From a bacterium (GTDB taxonomy: Bacteria; Verrucomicrobiota; Verrucomicrobiia; Limisphaerales; UBA11358), in the NCBI GenBank assembly GCA_021817945.1, contig JAKAFL010000026.1, forward strand, positions 1-52,220: a stretch of DNA of 52,220 bases, in the 5' to 3' direction. Positions 30,786-39,953 of this stretch are shown piece after piece (positions within the stretch are counted from its first letter, which is position 1; the number at the start of each line of letters is the position of its first letter). The translations under genes were made by a program, and so were the position numbers. The notes below the pieces were generated by a model that did no database searches, was not told where the DNA came from, and worked only from the letters and a program-made list of their open reading frames with translations.

Positions 30786-31514
30786 TTATTTCTTCTTCTC
30801 GGCCTTCGGCTCCGCCTTGGCCTCGGTTTTGGCATCGCCCTTCGCGTCTGCCTTGCCCGCAGTGGCGCCCTCTTCGCCTTCGACCTTCTTTTCCTTGGTC
30901 ATTTCGACGTCTCCGGCGGCAGCGGCGGCGGCTGGAGCTTCCTCTTCCGCACGCGGTTCAGCCACGGCAACCACAGAAATGTGCTTGTCACCCAGAATTT
31001 GAACCCCCTCGGGAGCCTTGAGATCGCCCAAGTGAATGGACTTTCCAATCTCCAAGTGAGACACATCAATTAAAATATTTTCCGGCAAATGCTTGGGAAG
31101 GCAGCGAACCTTGATCTTGTGCAGGATGTGTTCCAGAATGCCACCGCCGGTTTTCACACCCACGGCTTCCCCGACCGTTTCCACGGGAACTTGAACGGTG
31201 ACCGTTTCATCGGGCGAAATTTCGTGAAAATCCACATGCAACACCTTGCCGCTGAGAGGATGGTGCTGGACTTCCTGCAAAAGAGCCAGACGCTGACCGC
31301 GCGCATCATTTTCCACCGCCAGGTCAACCAGGATGTTTTCAGAAACCGAGTGGTGCAGCAGGTTTGTCAGTTCCCGGTCGTTAAGCTCCAGGTTCTGGGG
31401 GGTGGTTTTGCTGCCGTAAATGGTGGCAGGCACACGGCCTTGGTTCCGGAGCTTGGTCACCTCGGAACGCTGCACTTTGGTGCGCGGATACGCTTTTAAT
31501 GCTACTGATTTCAT
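30786..31514 (-). CDS. rplY: 50S ribosomal protein L25, CTC form, with acidic/basic tail
   Basis: 5S rRNA-binding protein; the longer CTC form carries an extra C-terminal domain. The 242 residues comprise the L25 domain (RNQGRVPATIYG to about residue 95), the CTC domain (about 100-190: VETVGEAVGVKTGGGILEH, LPKHLPENILIDVS, ISVVAVAEPR) and a low-complexity tail of about 50 residues of Ala, Glu and Lys. It is adjacent to pth, a common pairing, and 24 bp downstream of prs. Function is well supported; the role of the tail is unknown. Confidence 0.95.
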   Translation of the reverse strand: MKSVALKAYPRTKVQRSEVTKLRNQGRVPATIYGSKTTPQNLELNDRELTNLLHHSVSENILVDLAVENDARGQRLALLQEVQHHPLSGKVLHVDFHEISPDETVTVQVPVETVGEAVGVKTGGGILEHILHKIKVRCLPKHLPENILIDVSHLEIGKSIHLGDLKAPEGVQILGDKHISVVAVAEPRAEEEAPAAAAAAGDVEMTKEKKVEGEEGATAGKADAKGDAKTEAKAEPKAEKKK

Positions 31515-31538
31515 TTTCTTAAATATTTAAACCGGTCC

Positions 31539-32492
31539 TCAACTGGTGCGGCCACCCTTGAACTCAAAAAGCGAATTCACCGATGAATTGCTGTGAATCC
31601 GTTTGATGGCCTCGCCCAAAAGACCCGCCACCGACAATGTGGTGATCTTCACTCCGTCAATCGCGGAGCGTTGGACTGTATCAGTCGTAATTAATTCGTC
31701 AATACTGGAATTGCGCAATCTTTGTATGGCGGTGTCATTCAAAAGGGCATGAGAAACGCAGGCCAGCACCTTTTGTGCCCCCTTGGTCTTTAAAACAGAC
31801 GCCGCCGAGGTCAGGGTCCCGGCTGTCTCGGTCAAATCATCCACCAAAAGCACGTTTTTACCCTCAATATCCCCAATCACCGCCATGCTTTCCACCTCCG
31901 TGGCGCTCTTGCGGCGCTTGGCCACGATGGCCAGTTCCGCTTCCAAAGTCTGGGAGTAGGCATGCGCCATCTTGATGCCACCGGCATCCGGGCTCACCAC
32001 CACAAGATTCTTTAACTTCTTCTCTTTCAGATACTCATACATGACCGGCGCCGCATAAAGATGATCCACCGGTATGTCAAAAAAGCCCTGGATTTGCTGT
32101 GCATGCAAATCCATGGTCAGCACCCGGTTGACGCCGGCTGCCACCAATAGGTTGGCCACCAGTTTGGCCGTGATGGGCACTCGCGGCTGGTCTTTACGGT
32201 CCTGCCGGGCATATCCATAAAACGGCATCACCGCCGTGATGCGCATGGCGCTGGCACGGCGAAGGGCGTCTATCATGATGAACAATTCCATCAGGTTGTG
32301 GTTCGTGGGCGGCGAGGTGGGCTGGATGATGAAGATATCCTCTCCCCGAACATTCTCCTCCACCTTCACAAAGGTTTCCCCATCAGGAAACGGGGTGATT
32401 CTGCATTTACCCAAGTCGCAGCCAATGGACTTGCATATCGCGCGAGCCAAAGGCTCATTTGCCGTGCCGGAAAATACTTTCACAAAAATCAA
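31539..32492 (-). CDS. prs: Ribose-phosphate pyrophosphokinase
   Basis: Makes PRPP from ribose 5-phosphate and ATP for purine, pyrimidine, histidine and NAD synthesis. The 317-residue protein carries PFPDGETFVKV, the RQDRKDQPRVPITAK loop, TMDLHAQQIQGFFDIPVDH, VVVSPDAGG and the PRPP-binding VLLVDDLTETAGTL. No ATG fits: a TTG at 32492 gives 317 residues and a GTG four codons in is also possible (the nearby ATG runs into a stop). It heads the translation operon prs-rplY-pth-rpsF-ssb-rplI. Confidence 0.95.
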   Translation of the reverse strand: MIFVKVFSGTANEPLARAICKSIGCDLGKCRITPFPDGETFVKVEENVRGEDIFIIQPTSPPTNHNLMELFIMIDALRRASAMRITAVMPFYGYARQDRKDQPRVPITAKLVANLLVAAGVNRVLTMDLHAQQIQGFFDIPVDHLYAAPVMYEYLKEKKLKNLVVVSPDAGGIKMAHAYSQTLEAELAIVAKRRKSATEVESMAVIGDIEGKNVLLVDDLTETAGTLTSAASVLKTKGAQKVLACVSHALLNDTAIQRLRNSSIDELITTDTVQRSAIDGVKITTLSVAGLLGEAIKRIHSNSSVNSLFEFKGGRTS

Positions 32493-32711
32493 ATCATTTG
32501 CTCTTGCTCATGTCCCATCTGAAAACCTCAGCGGACGCCGGGGAAACTGAAAGGTGAATCTATCATCGCCACGCAATGTGGCAAGATGAATCTGTGTCTC
32601 AAATTGCGGCAATGATCAAAACGGGAACATTGACCGAGCCGCCGAAAATCGCTAATTTTTTGGCATGGTTAATTTACGCAACATTTTTGACATCACCTCA
32701 CGTTAGAGATC

Positions 32712-33713
32712 ATGCGTTCCAACCACAAACAGAGTGGTTTATTTGAGCCAGAACACCGAATTGATTCGGGATTTCAGGCAGATTCTACAATTGTTCTGGC
32801 ACATGGCGATTCTCTGGAAACCTTGAAAAAGTTGCCGGATGGCGCAATCAAACTCATTATCAGTTCGCCCCCCTACAACATCGGGAAGGAATACGAAGTT
32901 CAGCAAAAGCTGGAGCATTACCTTGAATGGTTGGAACCCATCCTTGCGGAATTGGTGAGGGTATTGTCTCCCAACGGTTCACTTTGCTGGCAGGTTGGAA
33001 ACTACGTTGAAGAATCCGAAGTTTTCCCGCTTGATATTTATTTTTACCCCATTTTCAAAAAGCTGGGGTTGCAGTTACGGAACCGGGTTGTCTGGACGTT
33101 TGAGCATGGCCTGCATTGCAGCGTCAGATTTTCCGGCCGTTATGAAACTCTACTTTGGTTCACGAAAACTGACGACTATACCTTCAATCTTGACCCTGTA
33201 AGAGTGCCGTCCAAATACCCCGGCAAACGCAATTTCCGCCCCGGCCCGGATTATGGCAAACCGAGCGGAAACCCGCTCGGAAAAAACCCCTCTGATGTTT
33301 GGAAATTAATGGCGAAGGAATGGGAGGTGGGATTGTGGAATATCCCCAATGTGAAAGCCAATCATCCCGAAAAGACACTGCATCCATGCCAATTCCCGAT
33401 TGAACTGGTTGAACGTTGCGTCCTTGCTTTGACGAACGAAGGAGACTGGGTTTTGGACCCATTTACCGGGGTAGCCTCCGCTTTGCTGGCCGCGCTCAAG
33501 CAAAACCGCAAGGGCATGGGCATTGATCGAGAAATTGCCTATGTCAACGAGGCCAAATTGCGCATTGCAAAACTCTACTCAGGAGAACTGCCATATCGCC
33601 CGCTCGGAAAACCCGTGCATCAGCCGACTGGTAAAGAAAAAGTGACGCAAGTCCCACAAGAATGGCTAGAAAAAAAGGAATCCAATGAAATTGGCAGCGG
33701 TTTACTCGTTTAA
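32712..33713 (+). CDS. Type II DNA methyltransferase, N4-cytosine type, of a BglII-like system
   Basis: Protects host DNA from the partner endonuclease. Motif IV is SSPPYNIG (residues 51-58), the SPPY form typical of N4-cytosine enzymes; the AdoMet-binding motif DPFTGVAS comes later (about residues 247-255), so the order IV then I is beta-class. HPCQFPIELVERC before motif I is also typical. Length is 333 residues. Its last 29 bases overlap the start of a BglII/BstYI-family endonuclease gene, which implies methylation within a GATC-centred hexamer. Base specificity (cytosine N4 rather than adenine N6) is inferred from SPPY and the BglII analogy. Confidence 0.9.
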   Translation: MRSNHKQSGLFEPEHRIDSGFQADSTIVLAHGDSLETLKKLPDGAIKLIISSPPYNIGKEYEVQQKLEHYLEWLEPILAELVRVLSPNGSLCWQVGNYVEESEVFPLDIYFYPIFKKLGLQLRNRVVWTFEHGLHCSVRFSGRYETLLWFTKTDDYTFNLDPVRVPSKYPGKRNFRPGPDYGKPSGNPLGKNPSDVWKLMAKEWEVGLWNIPNVKANHPEKTLHPCQFPIELVERCVLALTNEGDWVLDPFTGVASALLAALKQNRKGMGIDREIAYVNEAKLRIAKLYSGELPYRPLGKPVHQPTGKEKVTQVPQEWLEKKESNEIGSGLLV

Positions 33714-34260
33714 TAAGGGAACAGAAGTCGTTTCCAAAAAGCACCCGGATTTAATTGACGAAATCAATGCCGCAATCGCATCCATTGACGCAAGCAACCA
33801 CAAGACGAAGAAAAGCAAAGAAAAGACGATGCGGGGGCAGATGCTCTTTTCCCCGGTTTCGCTGAACAACGCTTTTAAGAAACAGTTGATCGGCAAATAC
33901 AAATGGAACCCGGTTCGCGTTAAATGCGATTATCCAACGGAATTTTACGTACCGGGTTACAAATTCAAGAAAGCCAACCGGGGCCAATTCCGCGAAATGG
34001 ATTTCGTGAAGAAGAAACTGGGAGTCGAAGTCCAGTTTGGCAAGTATTCCTTCATGGTTTACAACGTCGCTGCCAAAATGACAATCTTCAAAAACCTTGG
34101 CCACATTGAAGCCGGCGTTGAAATTGTCCCCGTCAAATCTTTTGCCAATGAAATGTCGTCCGGCGTTTCCTATTTTGAGCAGTTCGTTTGGGACTTGAAG
34201 AACCGAGGCGTTGCAGACATTGACATTCCCGTCATGATTCTTGGAATTGATGCTGAATAG
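33685..34260 (+). CDS. BglII/BstYI-family type II restriction endonuclease
   Basis: Cuts unmodified DNA, probably at a GATC-centred hexamer such as AGATCT or RGATCY. The 191-residue protein contains the family's active-site pattern Asp-x8-Glu-x-Gln (EMDFVKKKLGVEVQFGK, about residues 107-123), the same spacing as D84, E93 and Q95 of BglII, then FMVYNVAAKM and GVEIVPVKSFANEMSSGVSYFEQ, also family-typical. It overlaps the methyltransferase gene by 29 bp in another frame. Length is near that of BstYI and BglII (about 200-220). The exact site within the GATC group cannot be read. Confidence 0.88.
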   Translation: MKLAAVYSFNKGTEVVSKKHPDLIDEINAAIASIDASNHKTKKSKEKTMRGQMLFSPVSLNNAFKKQLIGKYKWNPVRVKCDYPTEFYVPGYKFKKANRGQFREMDFVKKKLGVEVQFGKYSFMVYNVAAKMTIFKNLGHIEAGVEIVPVKSFANEMSSGVSYFEQFVWDLKNRGVADIDIPVMILGIDAE

Positions 34261-34384
34261 GAAGTTTTGTTGCCCAGAACGGGGGCAAAGCGGGGAAAAA
34301 ATGATTCGTTGACCCTTAACTGCATCATTCCATTCCAAGCCACCGACTGCATATTCTCTTTGCACACATTCGTATCAACTTGAA

Positions 34385-34498
34385 ATGTATCCCCTCATTC
34401 AGGATGCCTTGTTGGAAAAGGTGCGGGATTGCCAGCGTATTTCCGAGAAAGCAGGTATTCAATTGATGTGGCCCCCAAAAAACCAGACCCCAGGTTGA
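34385..34498 (+). CDS. Possible small protein, 37 residues, unknown
   Basis: ATG 34385 opens a 37-codon frame ending in TGA, beginning MYPLIQDALLEKVRDCQR and ending PPKNQTPG. The amphipathic helical start looks protein-like, but there is no clear ribosome binding site and no recognised family. It could be a remnant of a longer gene or chance. The rest of 34261-34639 shows no gene and no convincing fluoride riboswitch core upstream of fluC. Confidence 0.25.
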   Translation: MYPLIQDALLEKVRDCQRISEKAGIQLMWPPKNQTPG

Positions 34499-34639
34499 AA
34501 AGGACTTTTGGCGTCCTGATAGAGAAGGTTGTCGTTTCGCAATGTTTGTGCATACCTCGGCATTCCGTTTGTTTGATTGGAACTCAGCGCCATCTTGATT
34601 GTGGATTGGCGGCCCGGCCCGCTTTTGGTAGGGTTGGAC

Positions 34640-35041
34640 ATGCTTGCATATTTTTGGGTTGGGTTGGGCGGCGCCTTGGGCAGCATGCTGCGTTTCTGGC
34701 TATCCATCCTCATCTCAAGGCAGTTTGGAGAAACCTTTCCCTGGGGCATCCTTGCAATCAATGTGATGGGTTCCTTCGTCATCGGGGTTTTGGCCGCTTT
34801 TACAAATCCAGATGGCCCCGTCCCGCCTTCTTCCCGAATCTTTGCCACCCAGTTTCTCATGATCGGGTTATGTGGCGGTTTCACCACGTTTTCCTCCTTC
34901 AGCCGCGACACCTTGCGCCTGCTTCAGGATAGGCAATGGCTTTTTGCCGGTGGCAATGTTATGCTCTCCGTGGCGCTATGCCTTCTGGCTGTTTGGTTGG
35001 GTTACTTTTTGGGATCGTTCGCCACCCAGCCAAGGCAATGA
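34640..35041 (+). CDS. fluC: Fluoride exporter FluC (CrcB)
   Basis: Small dimeric membrane channel that expels fluoride. The 133-residue protein has four membrane helices and the family marks GGALGSMLRFWLS, FPWGILAINVMGSFVIG and the central GLCGGFTTFSSFS with the polar track residues. ATG 34640 (MLAYFWVG) gives the usual N-terminus; the frame is open further upstream but without homology. It heads an operon with DUF190 (28 bp gap) and a GAF protein. Confidence 0.95.
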   Translation: MLAYFWVGLGGALGSMLRFWLSILISRQFGETFPWGILAINVMGSFVIGVLAAFTNPDGPVPPSSRIFATQFLMIGLCGGFTTFSSFSRDTLRLLQDRQWLFAGGNVMLSVALCLLAVWLGYFLGSFATQPRQ

Positions 35042-35069
35042 GTGAACCGGATGATTTTGGGCCCTTACC

Positions 35070-35411
35070 ATGAATATCCCTGAAGATGCGGTGCTTTTGA
35101 GAATTTTCATCGGCGAAAGCGACCGGTGGCAGCATCAGCCTCTCTATGAGGCCTTGGTGGTGGCAGCACGCCAGGCTCACTTGGCCGGGGCCACTGTTCT
35201 GCGCGGCCCCATGGGCTTCGGCAAATCCAGCCGTATCCACACCGCAAAACTCCTCCAACTTTCCACCGACCTGCCCCTGGTGATCGAAATGGTGGATTCC
35301 GGGGAAAAAATCAATGCCTTTCTACCCACCTTGGATCGCATGATCGGGGGTGGATTGGTGACGCTGGAAAAAGTCAAGGTGTTGAAATACCGATCAAACA
35401 ATGACCCATGA
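35070..35411 (+). CDS. DUF190 family protein
   Basis: A 113-residue cytosolic protein of the PII-like DUF190 family: LLRIFIGESDRW, LYEALVVAARQAHLAGATVL, RGPMGFGKSS and LPLVIEMVDSGEKINAFLP. DUF190 proteins are very often encoded next to fluC/crcB, and a regulatory or fluoride-response role is assumed but not established. It starts 28 bp after fluC, and its stop overlaps the start of the GAF gene by 4 bp (ATGA). Confidence 0.93.
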   Translation: MNIPEDAVLLRIFIGESDRWQHQPLYEALVVAARQAHLAGATVLRGPMGFGKSSRIHTAKLLQLSTDLPLVIEMVDSGEKINAFLPTLDRMIGGGLVTLEKVKVLKYRSNNDP

Positions 35412-35908
35412 AACCATCCCTGCAATCGTCGCTCGCCCATCTCCTGCCCCCGTCCGCCCAAGGGGTCTTGGACCTGAAAAAAATACTCGAAGTCGTCTTG
35501 GAGTTTTTCCAATCTGAATCCGGCACAATCCACGTTCTCGACGACTCAGGACAGGTTTTGCGTTTGGTGGCAGAGAAAGGACTTCCTCAGGCCCTTCTTG
35601 GAATCATAGAATCCATTCCCTTGGGCAAGGGAATCGCGGGACAGGTGGCAATGGAGAACCGGCCCGTTACCCTGTGTAATTTGCAGACCGATACAAGCGG
35701 AGTGGCCCGGCCGGGCGCCCGCCAATCTGGCATGGGTGGCTCCCTATGCGTGCCTATGCGCAAAGATGGACGGGTCGTCGGCACTCTTGGAATAGGAACC
35801 CTTCGCGAATATGAATACTCAGCATGGGAGATCAATGAATTGCAGAATTTAGCCAATCAATTGGCCGCAGTCTGCGCCGAGTATTTGCCCCGGCAGAGGG
35901 CCGGCTGA
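35408..35908 (+). CDS. Stand-alone GAF domain protein in the fluoride operon
   Basis: A 166-residue protein consisting essentially of one GAF domain (about residues 20-160): LKKILEVVLEFFQSESGTIH, IPLGKGIAGQVAMENRPV, SLCVPMRKDGRVVGTLGI and a final helix LQNLANQLAAVCAEYL. GAF domains bind small ligands or haem. There is no output domain (no kinase, cyclase or HTH), so it would act through a partner. Its ATG overlaps the DUF190 stop by 4 bp, so the two are translated together. Ligand unknown. Confidence 0.85.
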   Translation: MKPSLQSSLAHLLPPSAQGVLDLKKILEVVLEFFQSESGTIHVLDDSGQVLRLVAEKGLPQALLGIIESIPLGKGIAGQVAMENRPVTLCNLQTDTSGVARPGARQSGMGGSLCVPMRKDGRVVGTLGIGTLREYEYSAWEINELQNLANQLAAVCAEYLPRQRAG

Positions 35909-36177
35909 ACCCTCCTTGATCCAGCGTTTCCCAGACTCCCAAATCCGCACCCAAAATCGCAATGGTCAAAATCATGATAGGAATCCAGACCCTTGGTATC
36001 AGTTTTTTCCATTTCCGTGTCAATTCATGACCTGCAATAAAAACATTCCTTGAACCGACCCGGTTATTGGAGCCATTTTTGGGATGCAGATTTTTTCCTG
36101 ATTTGCCCATTTGAGGCTGATTTGGGGGGCTGACTTTGCATTGGCATTTTCCGCGCCCTGAATGATAATCGTGGCTT

Positions 36178-37734
36178 ATGCCGGGTGACATCCAAGAACT
36201 CCAAGGTTCGCCAAGCCACATTGCCATTCTCAAAAACGCCCAAAAAAAACTGGCGGACGGCCAGTATTCCGCCGCGGGCCAATTGTATCAGGACCTTGCC
36301 CGGCGGTTTCCCAAAGTGGCTGAATTATGGCTGGAACTGGCTTCATCCGCTGTGGGCACGTGGGACCTCAGGCTGGCGGAATCGGCCCTGCAAAATGCGC
36401 GGGACTTGTCCCATTCCAACGCGCGCCTGCTGGTTTTGATCGGACGCAAATATCAGGAAATGCGCGACACCCGCTCCGCCCAGGACTGTTTTCAAGAAGC
36501 CATTGTCACGGACCCATTATCAGCGGATGCACGGATCACCCTCGCCATGGAGCTGGAGAAAAACCGGAATCTGGCCTCAGCCGGTGAACAGGTGGAAACG
36601 ATCCTGCGCCAGAACCCTGGAGATGACCAGGCGCGCTATTTCAATGCCCTCCTTCATCACCGCCGAGGGCACCTTCAGGATGCGGAAAAGGCTCTGCGCG
36701 ACCTTATCCAATCTCAACCGCGCTATCCTTATGTGCGTCATGCCTCGCGCCATTTGCTGGCGCTGGTCCTTGAGGATATGGGGCGCCATCAGGAAGCCTT
36801 GGACTGGCTGATGCAGTCCAAGGCCATGGTTCAAGCATTGGTCAACCCCGGCATTTTGATCAGCCAGTATGAGCAGGACATCCAAACCAGGTTCCGGCTG
36901 GTCCAAAGTCTCTCCCGTGAGACCGTTCAAGAGTGGCAGGCTGCAAATCAGGATTCCCCGTGCAATATCGCCTTTTTGGGAGGCCACCCCCGCAGCGGCA
37001 CCACACTGCTCGAGCAAATCCTGGATGCCCACGAGGAGATTCTGGCGCTGGACGAATCTCCCGCCTTTAATCATTTCATAGCAGGACGCACCGGGCTTGC
37101 AACCGGCTCCGGCCATTCCCAGCTTCGACGCCTCCAATCCCTAACTCCTGGCGAAGTGGCGCTTGCCCGCAAAAAGTATATGGAGGCCATGCTCCACGAA
37201 TCCCGGGCTGACAGCCTGCCTGGAATCCTTGTGGACAAAAATCCCTCTCTCACAACCTGGCTGCCTCACTGGCTGCGGTTTTTTCCAGGCGTCAAAATCC
37301 TGATCGCACTGCGGGATCCCCGCGACGTGGTGATAAGCTCCTTTTTCCTCAATTCCGTCCTGAATTCAACCAACGTAAACTTTCTCACTTTGGAACGCAC
37401 CGTGAAGCATTATTGCGACCTCATGGATTTCTGGCTCCGACTCCGGGATTTGGGGGCGTTTGCATGGCATGAAGTGCGTTACGAGGATATTGTGGCTGAC
37501 ACGGAGGATTTTGGAGCCAGGGCCACTCAGTTCCTGGGACTGAAATGGAATACTCAGCAAAAACAGTTTCATATGGACCCGCGCCCGAAATTTTTCCTGG
37601 CCCCAACCCACCACGAGGCCCGGCAACCGGTCTATGGGCGGGCGGTGGGCAGGCATCAAGGCCATGCCGCGGCACTGGAACCATGGATGAAAAAGTTGAC
37701 GCCCTACTGCCGCACCTTCGGATACTCCACCTGA
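36178..37734 (+). CDS. TPR-containing sulfotransferase family protein
   Basis: A 518-residue protein with tetratricopeptide-like repeats over about residues 15-230 and a PAPS-dependent sulfotransferase domain over about 260-510. The 5'-phosphosulfate loop is GGHPRSGTTLLEQIL, and the 3'-phosphate contact is ALRDPRDVVISSFF, both intact. Such TPR-sulfotransferases are frequent in Planctomycetes, Verrucomicrobia and marine proteobacteria; acceptors (protein tyrosine or glycans) are generally unknown. No signal peptide is seen, so a cytosolic location is likely. It stands alone, with about 270 bp of non-coding DNA upstream. Confidence 0.9.
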   Translation: MPGDIQELQGSPSHIAILKNAQKKLADGQYSAAGQLYQDLARRFPKVAELWLELASSAVGTWDLRLAESALQNARDLSHSNARLLVLIGRKYQEMRDTRSAQDCFQEAIVTDPLSADARITLAMELEKNRNLASAGEQVETILRQNPGDDQARYFNALLHHRRGHLQDAEKALRDLIQSQPRYPYVRHASRHLLALVLEDMGRHQEALDWLMQSKAMVQALVNPGILISQYEQDIQTRFRLVQSLSRETVQEWQAANQDSPCNIAFLGGHPRSGTTLLEQILDAHEEILALDESPAFNHFIAGRTGLATGSGHSQLRRLQSLTPGEVALARKKYMEAMLHESRADSLPGILVDKNPSLTTWLPHWLRFFPGVKILIALRDPRDVVISSFFLNSVLNSTNVNFLTLERTVKHYCDLMDFWLRLRDLGAFAWHEVRYEDIVADTEDFGARATQFLGLKWNTQQKQFHMDPRPKFFLAPTHHEARQPVYGRAVGRHQGHAAALEPWMKKLTPYCRTFGYST

Positions 37735-38130
37735 AGCGCCGATTCAAACAAAAGCCAAGGTCCGATTCCGCAAGGCCATAGCGGCCCGACAAGCCAGCAG
37801 GGGAAAAAGAATCATGAACCGCGCCAAGACCTGTGGAATGCCGGAACGATTCGCAAAGGAGGCACTTGCCACAACAGCAAGGCCGTGCATCGGGCCTATG
37901 CCGAGCGCCTGTCGTTGAATAAAAAGAGGAACGACAAAGAAAGCAGAAGGAGCCAGGAACCAGCCACCACCGATCCCAACCTATGAAAAACACCACGCGA
38001 TGGCTCAAAAAACCATAGCGGCAACAAAGGCAAAATTCACCACCGGATTTACATCAAGGACGCATGTAAAAAGTCTCTTGTATCCCTGGTTCCGGCCAGC
38101 CTTGAACAAAGCCGTTGCAAGCCCGGGCTT

Positions 38131-38214
38131 CATTCGCGGCCATTGGCGTTTATTCGCGGTTCAAGGTTGCTTTTGTTCAATTTAACCGCGAATGGACGCG
38201 AATAAACGCGAATG
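38131..38214. repeat. Imperfect inverted repeat of GCGAATRRACGCGAAT-like units
   Basis: Arms 38131-38161 and 38184-38214 (31 nt each) pair at 25 of 31 positions around a 22-nt loop. Each arm consists of the short unit CGCGAAT repeated with varying spacers. Such units are commonly dispersed between genes in Verrucomicrobia and some cyanobacteria. Confidence 0.7.
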
Positions 38215-38285
38215 GGGAAACGCCAGCCGACCTTTGTGGCAGGTGAACAGTGCGGCTGCTCGACTGCTTCAACGTGAAAAATGAT

Positions 38286-38331
38286 ATTCAAAAGGCCGCA
38301 TCTTGACCCTTTCAATTTCGCTTTTCGGGTT
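38286..38331 (+). repeat. Dispersed repeat fragment shared with 51694-51739 and 52057-52094
   Basis: 46 bp starting at AAAGGCCGCATCTTGACCC and ending at CTTTTCGGGTT match 51694-51739 with one mismatch. The downstream part of the longer repeat seen near 51.7 and 52.1 kb is missing here. Confidence 0.85.
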
Positions 38332-38390
38332 AAATCAGGCCTATTTGACGTTCAAAAGCGGATAATTCAGGCCGATTCAGGCCCTCGCCA

Positions 38391-39953
38391 TCAGGCGCCT
38401 GTTTTCAGTTCCACCACGTCATGCGGCGCGGCTTCACGCATTCCGGCGGGGCTAACCCGGATATAGCGGGCGCGCTTTTGCAATTCCTGCAGATTGGCTG
38501 CACCCAGGTAACCCATCCCGCTTTGAATGCCACCAATCAATTGCGCCAGGATGCGGTCCACCGATCCGCAAGACTCCTTCAGGGCTTCAATTCCTTCTGC
38601 TGCGACCTTCTGGGTGGGGTTTTTATCATGGCCGTAACGGGCTGCAGAACCGGTTCGCATGGCTGCCAGGCTGCCCATCCCGCGGTATTGCTTGTACCAT
38701 TTGCCGCTGATTTCAACCACCTCGCCTGGCGCTTCGTTGCAGCCGGCGAACATTCCCCCACAAATCACCCCGTGCGCCAGGGTCAGCGCCTTGACAATGT
38801 CCCCGGACTTTGTGATGCCGCCATCCGCCAGAAGCGTCACCTTTTTTCGGGACGCCGCCCGGGAGCACACATACAAAGCGGTCAACTGGGGTATGCCCAC
38901 CCCCGCCACAATCCGCGTGGTGCAAATGGAACCGGGCCCCTGCCCCACCTTGATCATGTTGGCCCCGGCAGCAGACAAAAATTCCACCCCATCGGCGCTG
39001 GTCACGTTGCCCGCAATGATGGGCAGCTTGGGAAAGGCATCTCGCAGCACCCGCACCATGTCTCCCACTCCCTTGCTGAAACCATGTGCCGTGGACACTG
39101 CAACCACGTCCAGGCCACGATCCATCAGCGCGCCAACATGGTTCAAAATCCTTTCCCGGTCCAGTTCACCAAAGGCGTTCCGGGTGGCGGAAACTGCCGC
39201 GCCGCAAACCAGTCGGAAATGGGAATCCCGGGCCGCCTTGAATTGGGCGCCCCGCTCCTGCGTGAGCCGCTCCACGTCGCTCAATGTGATCAATCCCCTC
39301 AACTCATCCTTCTCATCCACCACCAGCAGTTTGTGTATTCCCAGGTGTTCCGTAAAAAATTTGTCCGCCCGCGCAATCGGGTCGTTTCCCAGTTCCTTGC
39401 GCAAAATGGTGTGCACCTGCGAACGCGGGGTGAGCGCCTCCGCCACCTTCCTCTTCGCATAGCGCGGCTTCACCACATGCCCGGATAACAGCCCCATCAA
39501 CTTGCCCGAGGAATCCACCACCGGAAAAGTTGCAAACGCAAACTTGCGCTCCTCGATCATTTTCAACACGTCCCCAATCGCCTGGTCCGGCGTCACTTTC
39601 ACCGGCTCCTGGATCAAGCCATGAACATGGTTTTTCACCCGGGTCACCTCGGAAAGCTGCGACCTCTCGGTCATGTTGTAGTGAATCAGGCCCAAACCAC
39701 CATTCAAGGCCATGGCAATCGCCATCCGCGATTCCGTCACGGTGTCCATGTCTGAGGAAATCACAGGAATATTCAGATGCAGCCCTTCTGCCAGGGTCGC
39801 GCCCAACTGGGTGTCTCGGGGCAGGATTTCTGAATATTGCGTGGCCAGGGTCACGTCGTCGTAAGTCAGGCCGGTCGGGGATACGGACCGGAAAAACGGG
39901 TCCGCAGGCTGATAAAAAACATCATCAACAATTTTGGAGCGCGAGACTGCCAT
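38391..39953 (-). CDS. guaB: Inosine-5'-monophosphate dehydrogenase
   Basis: NAD-dependent oxidation of IMP to XMP, the committed step of GTP synthesis. The 520-residue protein has the TIM barrel opening [19 protein letters not shown], two CBS domains (about residues 100-215, [18 protein letters not shown] and [10 protein letters not shown]), the catalytic Cys in GPGSICTTR, and [16 protein letters not shown] flap residues. ATG 39953 ([12 protein letters not shown]) is taken as the start; the frame extends 31 codons upstream without homology. It is preceded by the RRM gene's terminator, so it has its own promoter. Confidence 0.96.
   Translation of the reverse strand: MAVSRSKIVDDVFYQPADPFFRSVSPTGLTYDDVTLATQYSEILPRDTQLGATLAEGLHLNIPVISSDMDTVTESRMAIAMALNGGLGLIHYNMTERSQLSEVTRVKNHVHGLIQEPVKVTPDQAIGDVLKMIEERKFAFATFPVVDSSGKLMGLLSGHVVKPRYAKRKVAEALTPRSQVHTILRKELGNDPIARADKFFTEHLGIHKLLVVDEKDELRGLITLSDVERLTQERGAQFKAARDSHFRLVCGAAVSATRNAFGELDRERILNHVGALMDRGLDVVAVSTAHGFSKGVGDMVRVLRDAFPKLPIIAGNVTSADGVEFLSAAGANMIKVGQGPGSICTTRIVAGVGIPQLTALYVCSRAASRKKVTLLADGGITKSGDIVKALTLAHGVICGGMFAGCNEAPGEVVEISGKWYKQYRGMGSLAAMRTGSAARYGHDKNPTQKVAAEGIEALKESCGSVDRILAQLIGGIQSGMGYLGAANLQELQKRARYIRVSPAGMREAAPHDVVELKTGA

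Larger units (their letters stand above)
37735..38390. other. Intergenic region with repeat elements, no supported gene
   Basis: 656 bp between the TPR-sulfotransferase and guaB. The open frames present have compositions typical of untranslated DNA. The right part contains an inverted repeat (38131-38214) and a copy of the dispersed repeat beginning at 38286. Confidence 0.6.

Noticed and set aside
34261..34639. Possible fluoride riboswitch upstream of fluC
   Set aside because: I looked for the conserved GGNGATGG-type pseudoknot core on the plus strand and saw no convincing match; a covariance search would be needed to be certain.
34429..34932. 167-codon plus-strand frame overlapping fluC
   Set aside because: It overlaps the clear FluC frame and has atypical composition (Cys, His, Phe rich).
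37421..38008. 195-codon minus-strand frame
   Set aside because: It is mostly antisense to the sulfotransferase gene and then non-coding DNA; the Cys/Arg/Ser-rich product resembles no family.
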